Shown here piece by piece: positions 1 to 9,686 of a stretch of DNA of 64,000 nt; position 1 is the first letter of the stretch, and every line of letters begins with the position of its first letter. The position numbers and the translations under genes were made by a program. The stretch comes from Myxococcaceae bacterium (GTDB lineage Bacteria > Myxococcota_A > Polyangia > Polyangiales > Ga0077539). The stretch is taken from contig SCUS01000053.1 in assembly GCA_004297725.1 (NCBI GenBank), forward strand, positions 96,619-160,618, written 5' to 3'. Below the pieces are notes generated by a model. The model saw nothing but the letters and a program-made list of their open reading frames with translations, was not told the DNA's origin and ran no database searches.

Positions 1-117
1 GTCGATGAAGTACGACATCGACGGCGTGACGCCGCCCAGCTCTTCGGGAGCCTGACCGGGGGAGCGGTAGGGGCCCCCGAGGTGACTCTCGCCGTGTCGC
101 TGGCCTCGATGGAACAT
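1..117 (-). CDS. Partial hypothetical protein, N-terminus only (runs off left edge)
   Basis: An open frame begins at an ATG at 117 and runs off the left edge, giving 39 residues starting MFHRGQRHGESHLGG. A GGGG stretch lies 4-7 bases upstream of the ATG as a weak ribosome site. The frame has the high third-position GC of its neighbours (nearly all codons end in G or C), which supports coding. It lies 50 bases downstream of the epimerase on the same strand, so it may belong to the same polysaccharide or sugar-nucleotide operon. I do not recognise the family from this fragment. The start is uncertain, because upstream GTG codons are also open. Confidence 0.4.
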   Translation of the reverse strand, partial: MFHRGQRHGESHLGGPYRSPGQAPEELGGVTPSMSYFID

Positions 118-167
118 CTGCCCCACATCATGCCGCACGTGGGCGCCCGGAGCGAGCGCGGTCTCGC

Positions 168-1100
<933 letters not shown>

Positions 1101-1177
1101 GCCGCGCATTCCCACACCCTCGAACGCCCCGGTCAAGGATCATTCCAGGCGCCCGACTCTCCCGCCTCGGCGAACGG

Positions 1178-1183
1178 TAGAGT
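1178..1183 (+). promoter_or_regulatory. -10-like hexamer TAGAGT, leaderless geometry, before folK
   Basis: TAGAGT is followed by exactly 7 bases and then the ATG at 1191. No Shine-Dalgarno sequence lies in that gap. The same arrangement precedes several other genes in this window (see findings). Confidence 0.4.
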
Positions 1184-1190
1184 GCGGTCG

Positions 1191-1979
1191 ATGAGCGGCT
1201 CCACCCTGGTGATCGGCGCGGGCACCAACCTCGGCGGCCGACGCTCGATCCTCCGCGCGGCCCGCGACCTCGTGGCCCATCGCTTCGGGGTCGCCGACCT
1301 GCGCGTCGCGCCGGTCTGGGAGACCGCCCCGATGGGTCCTCCGCAGCCCGACTACCTCAACACCGCCTTCGCGCTCGACTTCGACGGCAGCCTCGCCGCG
1401 GCGCTCGATCTCTGCCTCGACATCGAGCGCGCCCTCGGCCGCGAGCGCCGTGAGCGCTGGGGGGCGCGCACCCTCGACCTCGACCTGCTCTGGCACGCGT
1501 CCCTGTCCTGCGACGGGGCCGGGCTCACGGTGCCCCACCAGGGGCTGCGAGAGCGCACCTTCGCGCTCGATCCGCTGCTCGCGCTCGTGCCCGACGCGGT
1601 CGACCCGAGGGACGGCACCTCGCTCGCGGCGGTGCGAAGCGCCCTGCCCGTGGCCGGTCCACCGACCCTGCTCGGGGAGGGCTTCGAGGCGCTCCCCGGC
1701 GATCGTGCCGACGCGCTCGCCGCCGCGGCGGAGCAGGTCGGCGCGGTGAACGAAGGCTCGCGGACCGCGGCGCCGTCGACGTCGGTGAAGCTCGAGCTCT
1801 CCTGGGCCGACGGGCTCCGCGACGACGAGAGGCTGCGCGCCTGGGTGGCGTCGGTGACCGAGGCCCTCGACGCCCGGCGCCTCGTGCTGCGCCGCGCCGC
1901 GGTGATCGAGGACTCCGAGCGCCTCACCCGCGCGCTGCTCTTCGGCGAGGCGCGGAGCCCCGTCACGCGTCGACGTTGA
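1191..1979 (+). CDS. folK: 2-amino-4-hydroxy-6-hydroxymethyldihydropteridine pyrophosphokinase with C-terminal extension
   Basis: HPPK transfers pyrophosphate from ATP to 6-hydroxymethyl-7,8-dihydropterin in folate synthesis. Of 262 residues, roughly the first 140 carry the family hallmarks: GAGTNLGGRRSIL near the N-terminus, VWETAPMGPPQPDYLNTA, and the signature RERWGARTLDLDLLWH. Usual HPPKs are about 160 residues. Here another 100 or so follow, with a stretch ending in VKLELSWADGLRDDERLRAWV that I do not recognise. The start at 1191 is chosen because it begins just before the first strand and has the 7-base leaderless spacing. No other folate gene is nearby, so the assignment rests on motifs alone. 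Confidence 0.85.
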   Translation: MSGSTLVIGAGTNLGGRRSILRAARDLVAHRFGVADLRVAPVWETAPMGPPQPDYLNTAFALDFDGSLAAALDLCLDIERALGRERRERWGARTLDLDLLWHASLSCDGAGLTVPHQGLRERTFALDPLLALVPDAVDPRDGTSLAAVRSALPVAGPPTLLGEGFEALPGDRADALAAAAEQVGAVNEGSRTAAPSTSVKLELSWADGLRDDERLRAWVASVTEALDARRLVLRRAAVIEDSERLTRALLFGEARSPVTRRR

Positions 1980-2013
1980 CAACACCCCGCCCTCTGCAGA
2001 ACACACCGTCTCC

Positions 2014-2949
2014 GTGGCAATCGTCGAATCGCTGATGGACCTCGTGGGCGCGACCAGCGCCCTTCGGCTGCGGAAGATCCCTGCGCCCGGCGGCGCCGAG
2101 GTCTGGGTGAAGCTCGAACAGCAGAACCCCGGCGGCTCGGTGAAGGACCGCATCGCCGTCGCCATGCTCGACGACGCCCTCGCCCGCGGGGCGATCGCTC
2201 GCGGCGGCACCGTGGTCGAGCCGACCAGCGGCAACACGGGCATCGGCCTCGCGCTCGCCTGCAAGGCCCGCGGGCTGCGGCTCGTGATCACCATGCCCGA
2301 GAGCATGTCGCTCGAGCGCCGCGCGCTCCTCAAGGCCTACGGCGCCGAGGTGGTGCTCACGCCCGAAGCCCAGCAGCTCGACGGCGCCATCGCTCGCGCC
2401 CGGGACATCGTGGCCAGCACCCCCGGGGCCTTCATGCCCGAGCAGTTCGACAACCCCGCCAACCCCGCGGTGCACGAGGCGACCACCGGCGAGGAGATCG
2501 CCGCCGCCTTTCCCCGCGTCGACGCCTTCGTCGCGGCCGTGGGCACCGGTGGCACCATCACCGGCGTCGGTCGCGCCCTGCGGAAGAGAGGATCGCCCGT
2601 GAAGGTGGTCGCGGTGGAGCCCGAGGCCTGCGCCACCATCTCGCGCGGAGAGCGGGGGCCGACGAAGATCCAGGGCATCGCGGCGGGCTTCGTTCCGAGC
2701 AACTACGACCCCGGCGTGGTCGACGCGGTGGAGACGGTCTCCGACGAGGACGCCTGGCGGATGAAGCAGCGCCTCGCCCGCGAGGAGGGCCTGCTGGTGG
2801 GCATCTCCTCGGGGGCCAACGTCTTCGCGGCGTGCAGGCTGGCCGAGACGCTGCCCCCGGAGGCCGTGGTGGTCACGGTGCTCTGCGACACCGGCGAGCG
2901 GTACTTCTCGCTCGACACCTACTTCGCCCAGGACGCCTCCGTAGGATGA
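2014..2949 (+). CDS. cysK: Cysteine synthase family PLP enzyme (CysK-like)
   Basis: A fold-type II PLP enzyme of 311 residues that makes cysteine from an activated serine (O-acetyl- or O-phosphoserine) and a sulfide donor. NPGGSVKDR contains the PLP Schiff-base Lys. EPTSGNTGIGLA is the asparagine/substrate loop, VGTGGTITGVG the phosphate-binding loop, and GISSGANVFAA the C-terminal Ser that contacts the PLP ring nitrogen. The start is GTG. It is the first gene of a tight operon: its TGA overlaps the ATG of the next gene (ATGA), which encodes a sulfur-carrier activating enzyme. That context suggests use of carrier-bound sulfur or a backup route. A second paralogue lies at 4252. Confidence 0.9.
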   Translation: MAIVESLMDLVGATSALRLRKIPAPGGAEVWVKLEQQNPGGSVKDRIAVAMLDDALARGAIARGGTVVEPTSGNTGIGLALACKARGLRLVITMPESMSLERRALLKAYGAEVVLTPEAQQLDGAIARARDIVASTPGAFMPEQFDNPANPAVHEATTGEEIAAAFPRVDAFVAAVGTGGTITGVGRALRKRGSPVKVVAVEPEACATISRGERGPTKIQGIAAGFVPSNYDPGVVDAVETVSDEDAWRMKQRLAREEGLLVGISSGANVFAACRLAETLPPEAVVVTVLCDTGERYFSLDTYFAQDASVG

Positions 2950-3605
2950 GCCCGATCGTGGCCGTGGTCGGCGTCGGGGGCCTCGGGTGCCCGGCGGCCC
3001 TCGCGCTCGCCGAGGCGGGCGTGGCGCTCAGGCTCATCGACGAGGACTCCGTCGAGCGATCCAACCTGCATCGGCAGGTGCTCTTCACGGACGCGGACGT
3101 CGGGCGGCGGAAGGTGGAGGCCGCCCGGGATGCCCTGGCGAGGATCGCTCCCGGGGCGCGGGTGGAGGCGAGAGCGGAGCACCTGGTGCCGGAGAGCGCG
3201 GAGGAGCTGCTGCGCGGGGTGTCGGCGATCGTCGAGGGGAGCGACAACCTGCCGACGAAGTTCCTGACGGCGGACGCGGCGGCGGGGCTGCGGGTGCCGG
3301 TGGTCCACGGGGCGTGCGTCGCGTGGCACGGCACGGTGCTGCCGGTGTCCTGGGGCGACGGCGCCTGCTACCGCTGCGTCTTCGAGGAGCTGCCCGACGA
3401 GGAGATGACCAACTGCGCCATCGCCGGGGTGTACGGCCCCGTCACCTCGGTCATCGGCGCGCTGATGGCCGCCGACGCGCTGCGGCTGCTCCGAGGCGAC
3501 CGCTCCACGGCGGGCAACCTTGCGCGCTACGACGGCTGGCGCCAGACGTTCCGGAGCACGCGCTTCCCCCGCCGGAGCGCCTGTCCGCTGTGCGGCGACC
3601 GCTGA
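2946..3605 (+). CDS. ThiF/MoeB/HesA-family adenylyltransferase, short form
   Basis: A predicted E1-like enzyme that adenylates the C-terminal Gly of a ubiquitin-like sulfur carrier, here most likely the CysO-like protein at 3678. In 219 residues it has the nucleotide loop GVGGLG (residues 9-14), RSNLHRQ, the Mg-binding region SDNLPTKF, TNCAIAGVYGPV around the conserved Cys, and a zinc site from CYRC plus CPLC. The protein starts directly at the first beta strand (MSPIVAVVGVGG). It therefore lacks the N-terminal helical segment, with the conserved YSRQ motif, that MoeB/ThiF enzymes normally carry. A protein resembling that segment is encoded separately at 3947. The start overlaps the stop of the upstream synthase. 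Confidence 0.85.
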   Translation: MSPIVAVVGVGGLGCPAALALAEAGVALRLIDEDSVERSNLHRQVLFTDADVGRRKVEAARDALARIAPGARVEARAEHLVPESAEELLRGVSAIVEGSDNLPTKFLTADAAAGLRVPVVHGACVAWHGTVLPVSWGDGACYRCVFEELPDEEMTNCAIAGVYGPVTSVIGALMAADALRLLRGDRSTAGNLARYDGWRQTFRSTRFPRRSACPLCGDR

Positions 3606-3677
3606 GAGTTCCACTGGACCTACCGGTGTTTTCAGTTTATTGAACGCGCGGGCGACGCGCCCTCAAGGAGGCTCTCG
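3606..3677 (+). promoter_or_regulatory. Intergenic leader before cysO-like gene, with strong ribosome site
   Basis: A 72-base gap inside an otherwise overlapping operon. It contains an AT-rich island (TTTTCAGTTTATTGAAC, with TTCA/TGAA arms) unlike the flanking GC-rich DNA. Just before the ATG is AAGGAGG at 3665-3671, spaced 6 bases. The small sulfur carrier is probably translated at a higher rate than its neighbours. An internal promoter in the AT-rich part is possible but not demonstrable by eye. Confidence 0.35.
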
Positions 3678-3950
3678 ATGGCGATCACGGTGCGGGTTCC
3701 GACGCAGCTTCGGACCCTGACGGCGGGCAAGGAAGAGGTCAGTGGTACGGGCGCTACGGTGGGTGAGCTCATCGACCACCTGGAGGGCGCGCACCCCGGC
3801 ATCAAGGACCGGCTGCTCGACGCCAAGGGCATCCGCCGCTTCGTGAACCTCTATCTCAATGAAGACGACGTTCGCTTTCTTGACGGGCTCAACACCCCCG
3901 TGAAGGACACCGACACGCTGACCATCGTCCCGGCGATCGCGGGCGGATGA
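3678..3950 (+). CDS. Ubiquitin-like sulfur carrier protein (MoaD/ThiS/CysO type)
   Basis: A small beta-grasp protein of 90 residues ending in ...VPAIAGG. The terminal Gly-Gly is the site of adenylation and thiocarboxylation. The central NLYLNEDDVRFLDGLNTPVKDTDTLTIVPA block matches the MoaD/CysO-like fold, and the length is typical. Its neighbours (activating enzyme upstream, cysteine synthase and JAMM protease downstream) match the Mycobacterium tuberculosis mec-cysO-cysM set. There, CysO-thiocarboxylate donates sulfur to a CysM-bound intermediate, and Mec then releases cysteine. The role here is inferred from this gene order, and molybdopterin or thiamine use is less likely because no moa or thi genes are present. 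The stop overlaps the next start (ATGA). Confidence 0.85.
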   Translation: MAITVRVPTQLRTLTAGKEEVSGTGATVGELIDHLEGAHPGIKDRLLDAKGIRRFVNLYLNEDDVRFLDGLNTPVKDTDTLTIVPAIAGG

Positions 3951-4251
3951 GCGACGCGCCCGTCGACTACGCGCGCTTCGGCCGGCAGATCGCGCTGCCC
4001 GAGCTCGGCCCCGACGGGCAGCGACGGCTCGGCGCGACCGCGGTGCGCTTCGTCCCGGGCAGCGCGCTGCTGGCCGAGACGCACCGACGCGCGGGCGGAC
4101 GGGTCTCGGACGACGCGGCGATCGCGGTGACGGTGCCGGACGCGTCGAGCCGGGCGGTGGCGGCGTGGGCGAGCATCGAGGCGGCGCGGCGCGTCCTGGG
4201 CGAAGGGCCGAGGGCGATGCCGGAGGGACTCCTGGCGCGGTTGAGCGGCTG

Positions 4252-4252
<1 letters not shown>
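3947..4252 (+). CDS. Small protein resembling the N-terminal segment of MoeB/ThiF enzymes
   Basis: A 101-residue protein beginning MSDAPVDYARFGRQIALP and continuing PELGPDGQRRLGATAVRFV. This closely resembles the N-terminal helix and first strand of MoeB/MoeZ (pattern RYSRQ-x-LPE-x-G-x2-GQ-x2-L). After that the nucleotide-binding loop is missing. The rest (SDDAAIAVTVPDASSRAVAAWASIEAARRVLGE) has a few features of a degraded Rossmann domain but no GxGxxG. It overlaps both neighbours (ATGA with the carrier, TGATG with the synthase). It may supply in trans the segment missing from the activating enzyme at 2946, or it may be the eroded remnant of a second MoeB. I cannot distinguish these by eye. 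Confidence 0.7.
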
Positions 4253-5190
<938 letters not shown>

Positions 5191-5206
5191 GAGGGATATA
5201 CCCGCG

Positions 5207-5716
5207 ATGCGCACTCGTCGATGGCTCTTGGGCGACCTGGTGATTCCGCAAGACATCCTCGATGACGTCGACGCGCACGCGCGCGAGGCGTACCCCGGCG
5301 AGTCGTGCGGGCTGCTCTCCGGCCCGGCGGGCGACCCGCGGGCGATCACCTCCGGGCGGCGCGTCGCCAACCTGGCCGACCGCTATCACAAGCTCGACCC
5401 GGAGACCTATCCGCGCACCTCCAAGGACGCCTACATCATCGATGGGATGCTGATGCAGCGCGCCCTCGAAGACGGCGACGCGGGCGGCGTCCCGGTGAAG
5501 GTGATCTATCACTCACACTGCGACTGCGGCGCGTACTTCTCCAAGGAGGATCAGCTCGTGGCGGCCCCGGACGGCACCCCGGTGCTGCCGGTGGTCTACC
5601 TCGTCACCAGCGTGCGCGCGGGCGGCGTGGTCGACGACCACAAGCTCTTCGTCTTCAAGGACGGCGAGTGGGTCGAAGGCCCCTTCCTCGTCGCCGATCG
5701 ACCCTCGATGATGTGA
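5207..5716 (+). CDS. mec: JAMM/MPN+ metalloprotease, Mec-like (releases cysteine from carrier)
   Basis: A zinc isopeptidase-type protein of 169 residues. The full JAMM set is visible: catalytic Glu32 in PGESCGLL, then His102-x-His104-x7-Ser112-x2-Asp115 in YHSHCDCGAYFSKED. In M. tuberculosis, Mec cleaves the CysO-cysteine adduct to regenerate the carrier and free cysteine, and the gene order supports that role here. Two Cys residues inside the metal motif (HCDCG) are notable. GAGAGGG lies about 10 bases upstream of the ATG. It is the last gene of the 2014-5716 operon, and the next gene is on the opposite strand. Confidence 0.88.
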   Translation: MRTRRWLLGDLVIPQDILDDVDAHAREAYPGESCGLLSGPAGDPRAITSGRRVANLADRYHKLDPETYPRTSKDAYIIDGMLMQRALEDGDAGGVPVKVIYHSHCDCGAYFSKEDQLVAAPDGTPVLPVVYLVTSVRAGGVVDDHKLFVFKDGEWVEGPFLVADRPSMM

Positions 5717-5726
5717 CCGGCGCCTG

Positions 5727-6467
5727 CTACTTGCGGTCGAGGCCCAGGAAGGCCCTCGTGCGCTCGTGCTTCGGGTCGTCGATCACCGACCTCGACGGGC
5801 CCTCCTCGATGATCTGTCCCCCGTGGAGCACCAGCGTCCGGTGGCTCACCTCCCGGGCGAAGCGCATCTCGTGGGTCACGATCAGCATGGTGAGCCCGTC
5901 GGCGGCCAGGGCGCTCAGCACGTCGAGCACCTCGCCCACCCGCTCGGGGTCGAGGGCGCTGGTGGGCTCGTCCAGCAGCAGGACCTCCGGGTCCATCGCC
6001 AGGGCCCGGGCGATGGCGACGCGCTGCTGCTCGCCGCCGGACATCTCGTGGGGGTAGGCGCCCTCGCGGTGCGAGAGGCCCACCCGCGCGAGGAGCTCAC
6101 GGCCGCGCTCGGTGGCCTGCGCCAGCGGAGCGCCCTTCACGTGCACCGGCGCCTCGATGACGTTGCCGAGGGCGGTGCGGTGGGCGAAGAGGTTCCATTG
6201 CTGGAAGACCATGCCGACGCGCTGGCGCACCCGGTGGAGCGCCGCGCGGTTGACCTTCGCGCCGCCGGGGAGGAGCGTCTCGCCGCCCACCACGACCCGG
6301 CCGGAGTCGAAGGACTCCAGGCCGTTGAGGCAGCGCAGCAGGGTGCTCTTGCCCCCGCCCGAGGGGCCCACCAGCGCGACCACCTGGCCCTTCTCGAAGG
6401 TCGCCGTGATGCCCCCGAGGATGGTCCGCTCTCCGTAGACCTTGCGTAGCTCGTGGACCTCGATCAT
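5727..6467 (-). CDS. glnQ: Polar amino-acid ABC transporter ATP-binding protein
   Basis: The ATPase of an amino-acid importer, 246 residues. It shows Walker A GPSGGGKST, the Q-loop VFQQWNLFAHRTALGNV typical of the GlnQ/HisP group, the signature SGGEQQRVAIARAL, Walker B VLLLDEPTSALDPE and the switch His in VTHEMRFA. The ATG at 6467 overlaps the TGA of the upstream transmembrane gene (ATGA), so the two are translationally coupled. With the fused binding protein/permease it forms a two-gene GlnPQ-type importer. The substrate (glutamine, arginine or similar) cannot be read from the ATPase. Confidence 0.92.
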   Translation of the reverse strand: MIEVHELRKVYGERTILGGITATFEKGQVVALVGPSGGGKSTLLRCLNGLESFDSGRVVVGGETLLPGGAKVNRAALHRVRQRVGMVFQQWNLFAHRTALGNVIEAPVHVKGAPLAQATERGRELLARVGLSHREGAYPHEMSGGEQQRVAIARALAMDPEVLLLDEPTSALDPERVGEVLDVLSALAADGLTMLIVTHEMRFAREVSHRTLVLHGGQIIEEGPSRSVIDDPKHERTRAFLGLDRK

Positions 6468-7936
6468 GAGCGCGCCAGCCTCGCTTCGAGCCGCTGCGCC
6501 CAGAGCGACAGCGGGTAGCTCATCAGGAAATACATCAGCGCGCAGAGGGCGCCCGGGAGGGCCCAGCCCCGGATGTCGACCGCGGTGATGGTCATCTGCT
6601 TGGTGAGCTCGACCACGGTGATCACCGACACCAGCGAGCTGTCCTTCAAGAGCGCGATGAAGTCGTTGGTTACCGAAGGGAGCGCCAGGCGGAAGGCCTG
6701 CGGCAGCACCACCCGGCGCAGCGCCAGCGGGAGCGACATGCCCAGCGAGAGGGCCGCCTCCATCTGCCCCCGAGGAACCGCCTGGATGCCCGCGCGGTAC
6801 ACCTCGGCCTCGTAGGCGGCGTAGTTCATCCCGAGGCCGAGGACCGCCGCGGGGAGCGCGTCGAGCTTCACGATGGGCGCGAGCCCGTAATAGAGCACGT
6901 AGAGCTGCAGCAGCACCGGCGTGCCGCGGTAGAGCTCGACGTAGGCGCCCGCGAGCCGCGAGAGCGCCTTCGGACCGTAGAGCCGCGTGACCGCCAGCCC
7001 GATGCCCAGCGGGATCGCGAGGCACATGGACAGCGCCGAGAGCAGCAGGGTGACGAGCGCGCCCTTCGCGAAGAGCACCACGTGGGACCAGCCGAAGCGC
7101 TGCCCCGCGGCGGCGGTGCCCAGCATCCGCCGCTGGTCGTCGTCGGTCCAGGCGAGCAGCCGGCGCTCGCGGTCGCTCCAGATGTTGGAGCCGCGGAGGA
7201 TGCGCTCCAGCTCTCCGCTCGCGGTGATGCGGGCGAGGGCCCGGTCGAGGGCCTGCTGGAGGTCGGCCTCTGCCGGTCGCACGGCGATGGCGTAGTAGCC
7301 GTCGGTGAGGTCGCCCACGACGCGCAGCTCGGGCTTGGGCTCGCCGTAGCGGGTCGCGATGATGTCGTCGAGGAGCACCGCGTCGGTGCGGCCCTGCACC
7401 AGGTCGATGTAGGGCTCCTCGACCCCTTCGTAGGGGACGACCTCCGCCACCCCTCGCAGCAGCTCGTAGGAGTAGCTGTTGGCCAGCGTGCCCACCCTCC
7501 GCCCGCGCAGCGAGGCGAGCGTGGCCAGGATGCGGGCGTCGTCGCGCCGGGCCATGAGCCGCGCGCCGAAGATGTAGTACGGCCGGGTGAAGCGAACCCG
7601 ACCCACGCGCTGGGCGGTGACCTCGACGCCGTTCAGGGCCACGTCGAAGGTGCCTCGCTCCAGCGACGGAATCAGGGCGCTCCAGTCGTTCTGGACGAAC
7701 TGCGCGCGCACCCCGAGCTCACGGGCGAGCGCGCTGGCGAGCTCGACCTCGAAGCCCGTGAGGCGCCCTCCGTGCTCGCTGTCTTCGTAGACGTAGGGCT
7801 CGCCGCCCTGGATGTCGCCGCCCCAGCGCAGGACCCCGGCGGCCCTCACCCTCGCGAGGGCGCTCGTCGGCGCGGCGCGGCCGTGACAGGAGAGCACCGC
7901 CATCGCCAGCAACACCACCCACCAGAGTCGGCTCAC
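6464..7936 (-). CDS. Fused amino-acid ABC transporter substrate-binding protein and permease
   Basis: A single 490-residue chain with an N-terminal signal/lipoprotein segment (VSRLWWVVLLAMAVLSCHG, a possible lipobox ending in Cys). A periplasmic binding-protein family 3 domain follows (VLRWGGDIQGGEPYVYED, FTRPYYIFGARLM, VGTLANSYSYELL). The C-terminal half is a HisM/GlnP-type permease with the coupling-loop motif YVELYRGTPVLLQLYVLYY and EAALSLGMS. Such fusions are known (for example lactococcal GlnP) and tether the receptor to the channel. The GTG at 7936 is chosen because it gives a compact signal segment; the frame stays open further upstream to about 8098, but that adds an Arg-rich stretch that looks non-coding. 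Confidence 0.85.
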   Translation of the reverse strand: MSRLWWVVLLAMAVLSCHGRAAPTSALARVRAAGVLRWGGDIQGGEPYVYEDSEHGGRLTGFEVELASALARELGVRAQFVQNDWSALIPSLERGTFDVALNGVEVTAQRVGRVRFTRPYYIFGARLMARRDDARILATLASLRGRRVGTLANSYSYELLRGVAEVVPYEGVEEPYIDLVQGRTDAVLLDDIIATRYGEPKPELRVVGDLTDGYYAIAVRPAEADLQQALDRALARITASGELERILRGSNIWSDRERRLLAWTDDDQRRMLGTAAAGQRFGWSHVVLFAKGALVTLLLSALSMCLAIPLGIGLAVTRLYGPKALSRLAGAYVELYRGTPVLLQLYVLYYGLAPIVKLDALPAAVLGLGMNYAAYEAEVYRAGIQAVPRGQMEAALSLGMSLPLALRRVVLPQAFRLALPSVTNDFIALLKDSSLVSVITVVELTKQMTITAVDIRGWALPGALCALMYFLMSYPLSLWAQRLEARLARS

Positions 7937-8166
7937 GGGGCTGAACGCTACCACCGTCGATTTCGCCGCCGTCCTGCGATTCGACCGCCGGGAGAGAGCC
8001 CGCGGGAGCACCACACGCAGAGCCGACGCACCTGTGTCGCGATGGCGCGACGAGCGGGGCCGCCGGCCGCTCGGATGGCCGCCTCGCGAGGCATGCACGC
8101 GGCTTGCTACGAGGGGCGGCGGGGTGCGCGTTGGTGCGCGCCCGTATCACCGCAGGAGCGTGCAAC
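7937..8166. other. Divergent intergenic region with a short hairpin
   Basis: The longest gene-poor stretch of the window (230 bases), between the divergent transporter operon and the small gene at 8167. GTCGCG-ATGG-CGCGAC at 8036-8051 can form a 6-bp stem. AGGAG at 8154-8158 is the ribosome site of the next gene. No convincing promoter or RNA gene is visible. Confidence 0.3.
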
Positions 8167-8580
8167 ATGCCGAGGGCAGCAGAACGCTACGAGAACGAGG
8201 ATACGTCGGAGGACATCGGCGCCGTGGCCCCCGGGGGGCACGGCGGGTCGTCCGTGAAGCAGGGACTCGCGGGCCAGTCGATGCGCGCCGCGGAGCGTGG
8301 GAGGGACGAGTTTCAGGGCAACGGGGCCTCGGCGGAGCTCGATCCGGGGCGCACCCAGGAGGGCGGACGCCACTACGGTCGGCCGGCCATCCATGAGCCC
8401 GGACCTGACGGTGGCCCTCCCGGGGCTGCGCCCGACGGCGATTTCATCATCCCCGTAGACTCTGTCGAAAACGTCCTCGAGGAGGAGGCGCCCGACGGCG
8501 CTCCGCCGCCGACCCGTACGCTGGGACAGCATCTCCGGCCCTCCGCGGGCCTTCCCAGCCGCGCCCGGCCGACGCGCTAG
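8167..8580 (+). CDS. Hypothetical hydrophilic, low-complexity protein
   Basis: A 137-residue protein with a good ribosome site (AGGAG at 8154-8158, 8 bases before the ATG). It begins MPRAAERYENEDTSEDIGA and is rich in Gly, Pro, Glu and Asp, with no hydrophobic segment. It is probably largely disordered, apart from a short hydrophobic patch DFIIPVDSVENVLEEE. I recognise no domain. Its stop overlaps by 4 bases the stop of the convergent asparaginase gene. The ribosome site and non-repetitive N-terminus argue for a real gene. Confidence 0.6.
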   Translation: MPRAAERYENEDTSEDIGAVAPGGHGGSSVKQGLAGQSMRAAERGRDEFQGNGASAELDPGRTQEGGRHYGRPAIHEPGPDGGPPGAAPDGDFIIPVDSVENVLEEEAPDGAPPPTRTLGQHLRPSAGLPSRARPTR

Positions 8581-9590
8581 AACTCGCCCGCCCACGACTC
8601 CGCGAAGGCCCGCTTCGCGGCGTCGAGCCGACTCCCCTCGCCCGCTCTCCCGAGCGCCAGCATCAGCTTGGTCACGGCGGCCTCGGCGGTCATGGTCCCG
8701 GCCCCGATGGCCCCGCCCCCGAGCGCCGCGGCGCCGCCCTCGTAGCGGGTGAGGTCGACCGCCCCTCGGGCGCACTGGCTCACGATCACCACGGGGATGT
8801 CCCTGGCGACGGCGTCCTGCACCACGGGCACCAGCGAGTTCTCGAGGCGGGGGATGTTGCCCGAGCCGAAGCCCTCCAGCACCACGCCCCGGACGCCCGA
8901 GCGCAGCGCGCCCAGCAGGAGCTTGGGGTCGAGCCCGGGGAAGACCCGCACGGCGAGCACCTTGGGCTCGATGCGCGCGTCGAAGTCCTGGCGGGGGCGC
9001 GCCGGCAGCACGTGCGATCCGCGCTCGACGGTGACCCCGAGGGTGACCAGCGGAGGGCACGAGGGCGACCCGAAGGCGTCGAGCCCCCAGGCGTCCATCT
9101 TCACCGCGCGGCAGCCGCGGAGGAGCTTGGCGTTGAAGCCGATGCCGACCTCGGGGATGTCCATCGTCGCGAGGTGGCAGGCGTCGACCAGGTTGGAGCG
9201 CGCGTCGGTGCGCACCTCCGCCAGCGGGCGCTGCGCGCCGGTCAGCACCACCGGTCGGTCGAGGCCCCGCAGCAGGAAGGCCAGCGCGCTCGCGGTGTAG
9301 GCCATGGTGTCGGTGCCGTGCAGCACCACCACGCCGTCGAAGGCGCGAGAGCCGTCGGCGCGGCGCTCGTCGAGGGCGCCGTGCACCGCGGCGCCGAGCT
9401 CGACCCAGTGGTGCGGCTGCATGTCGCTGGAGTCGTAGTTGAAGAGGATGCGCGTCTCGATGTCGGCGATGCGGTTGAGCACCGGGAGCTCGGTCAGCAG
9501 GTCGCTCGTGTAGACGTCGGGGACCAGCGGCGTGGGGTCTCCCCCGCGCATCATGAGGGTTCCGCCGGTGTGGAGCATGAGGAGTCGCAC
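8577..9590 (-). CDS. ansA: L-asparaginase, type I (cytoplasmic) family
   Basis: Hydrolyses L-asparagine to aspartate and ammonia. The 337-residue protein has both catalytic triad regions: HTGGTLMM at the N-terminus (first Thr) and VVLHGTDTMAYTASAL (Thr-Asp pair). It also has the usual VVLTGAQRPLAEVRTDARSN segment and EGFGSGNIP. There is no signal peptide, as expected for the type I form. The start is GTG (9590), with an alternative ATG four codons in. A TAGCCT hexamer lies 9 bases upstream of the GTG. Confidence 0.92.
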   Translation of the reverse strand: MRLLMLHTGGTLMMRGGDPTPLVPDVYTSDLLTELPVLNRIADIETRILFNYDSSDMQPHHWVELGAAVHGALDERRADGSRAFDGVVVLHGTDTMAYTASALAFLLRGLDRPVVLTGAQRPLAEVRTDARSNLVDACHLATMDIPEVGIGFNAKLLRGCRAVKMDAWGLDAFGSPSCPPLVTLGVTVERGSHVLPARPRQDFDARIEPKVLAVRVFPGLDPKLLLGALRSGVRGVVLEGFGSGNIPRLENSLVPVVQDAVARDIPVVIVSQCARGAVDLTRYEGGAAALGGGAIGAGTMTAEAAVTKLMLALGRAGEGSRLDAAKRAFAESWAGEF

Positions 9591-9686
9591 GGGGCGCGGA
9601 GGCTACCACGGTCGGGATATGTCCCCACGGGATTGGCGCTGCGGCGAGGGATGAGGCACACCGCCCGGAGGGTTCAGGAGCCACTC

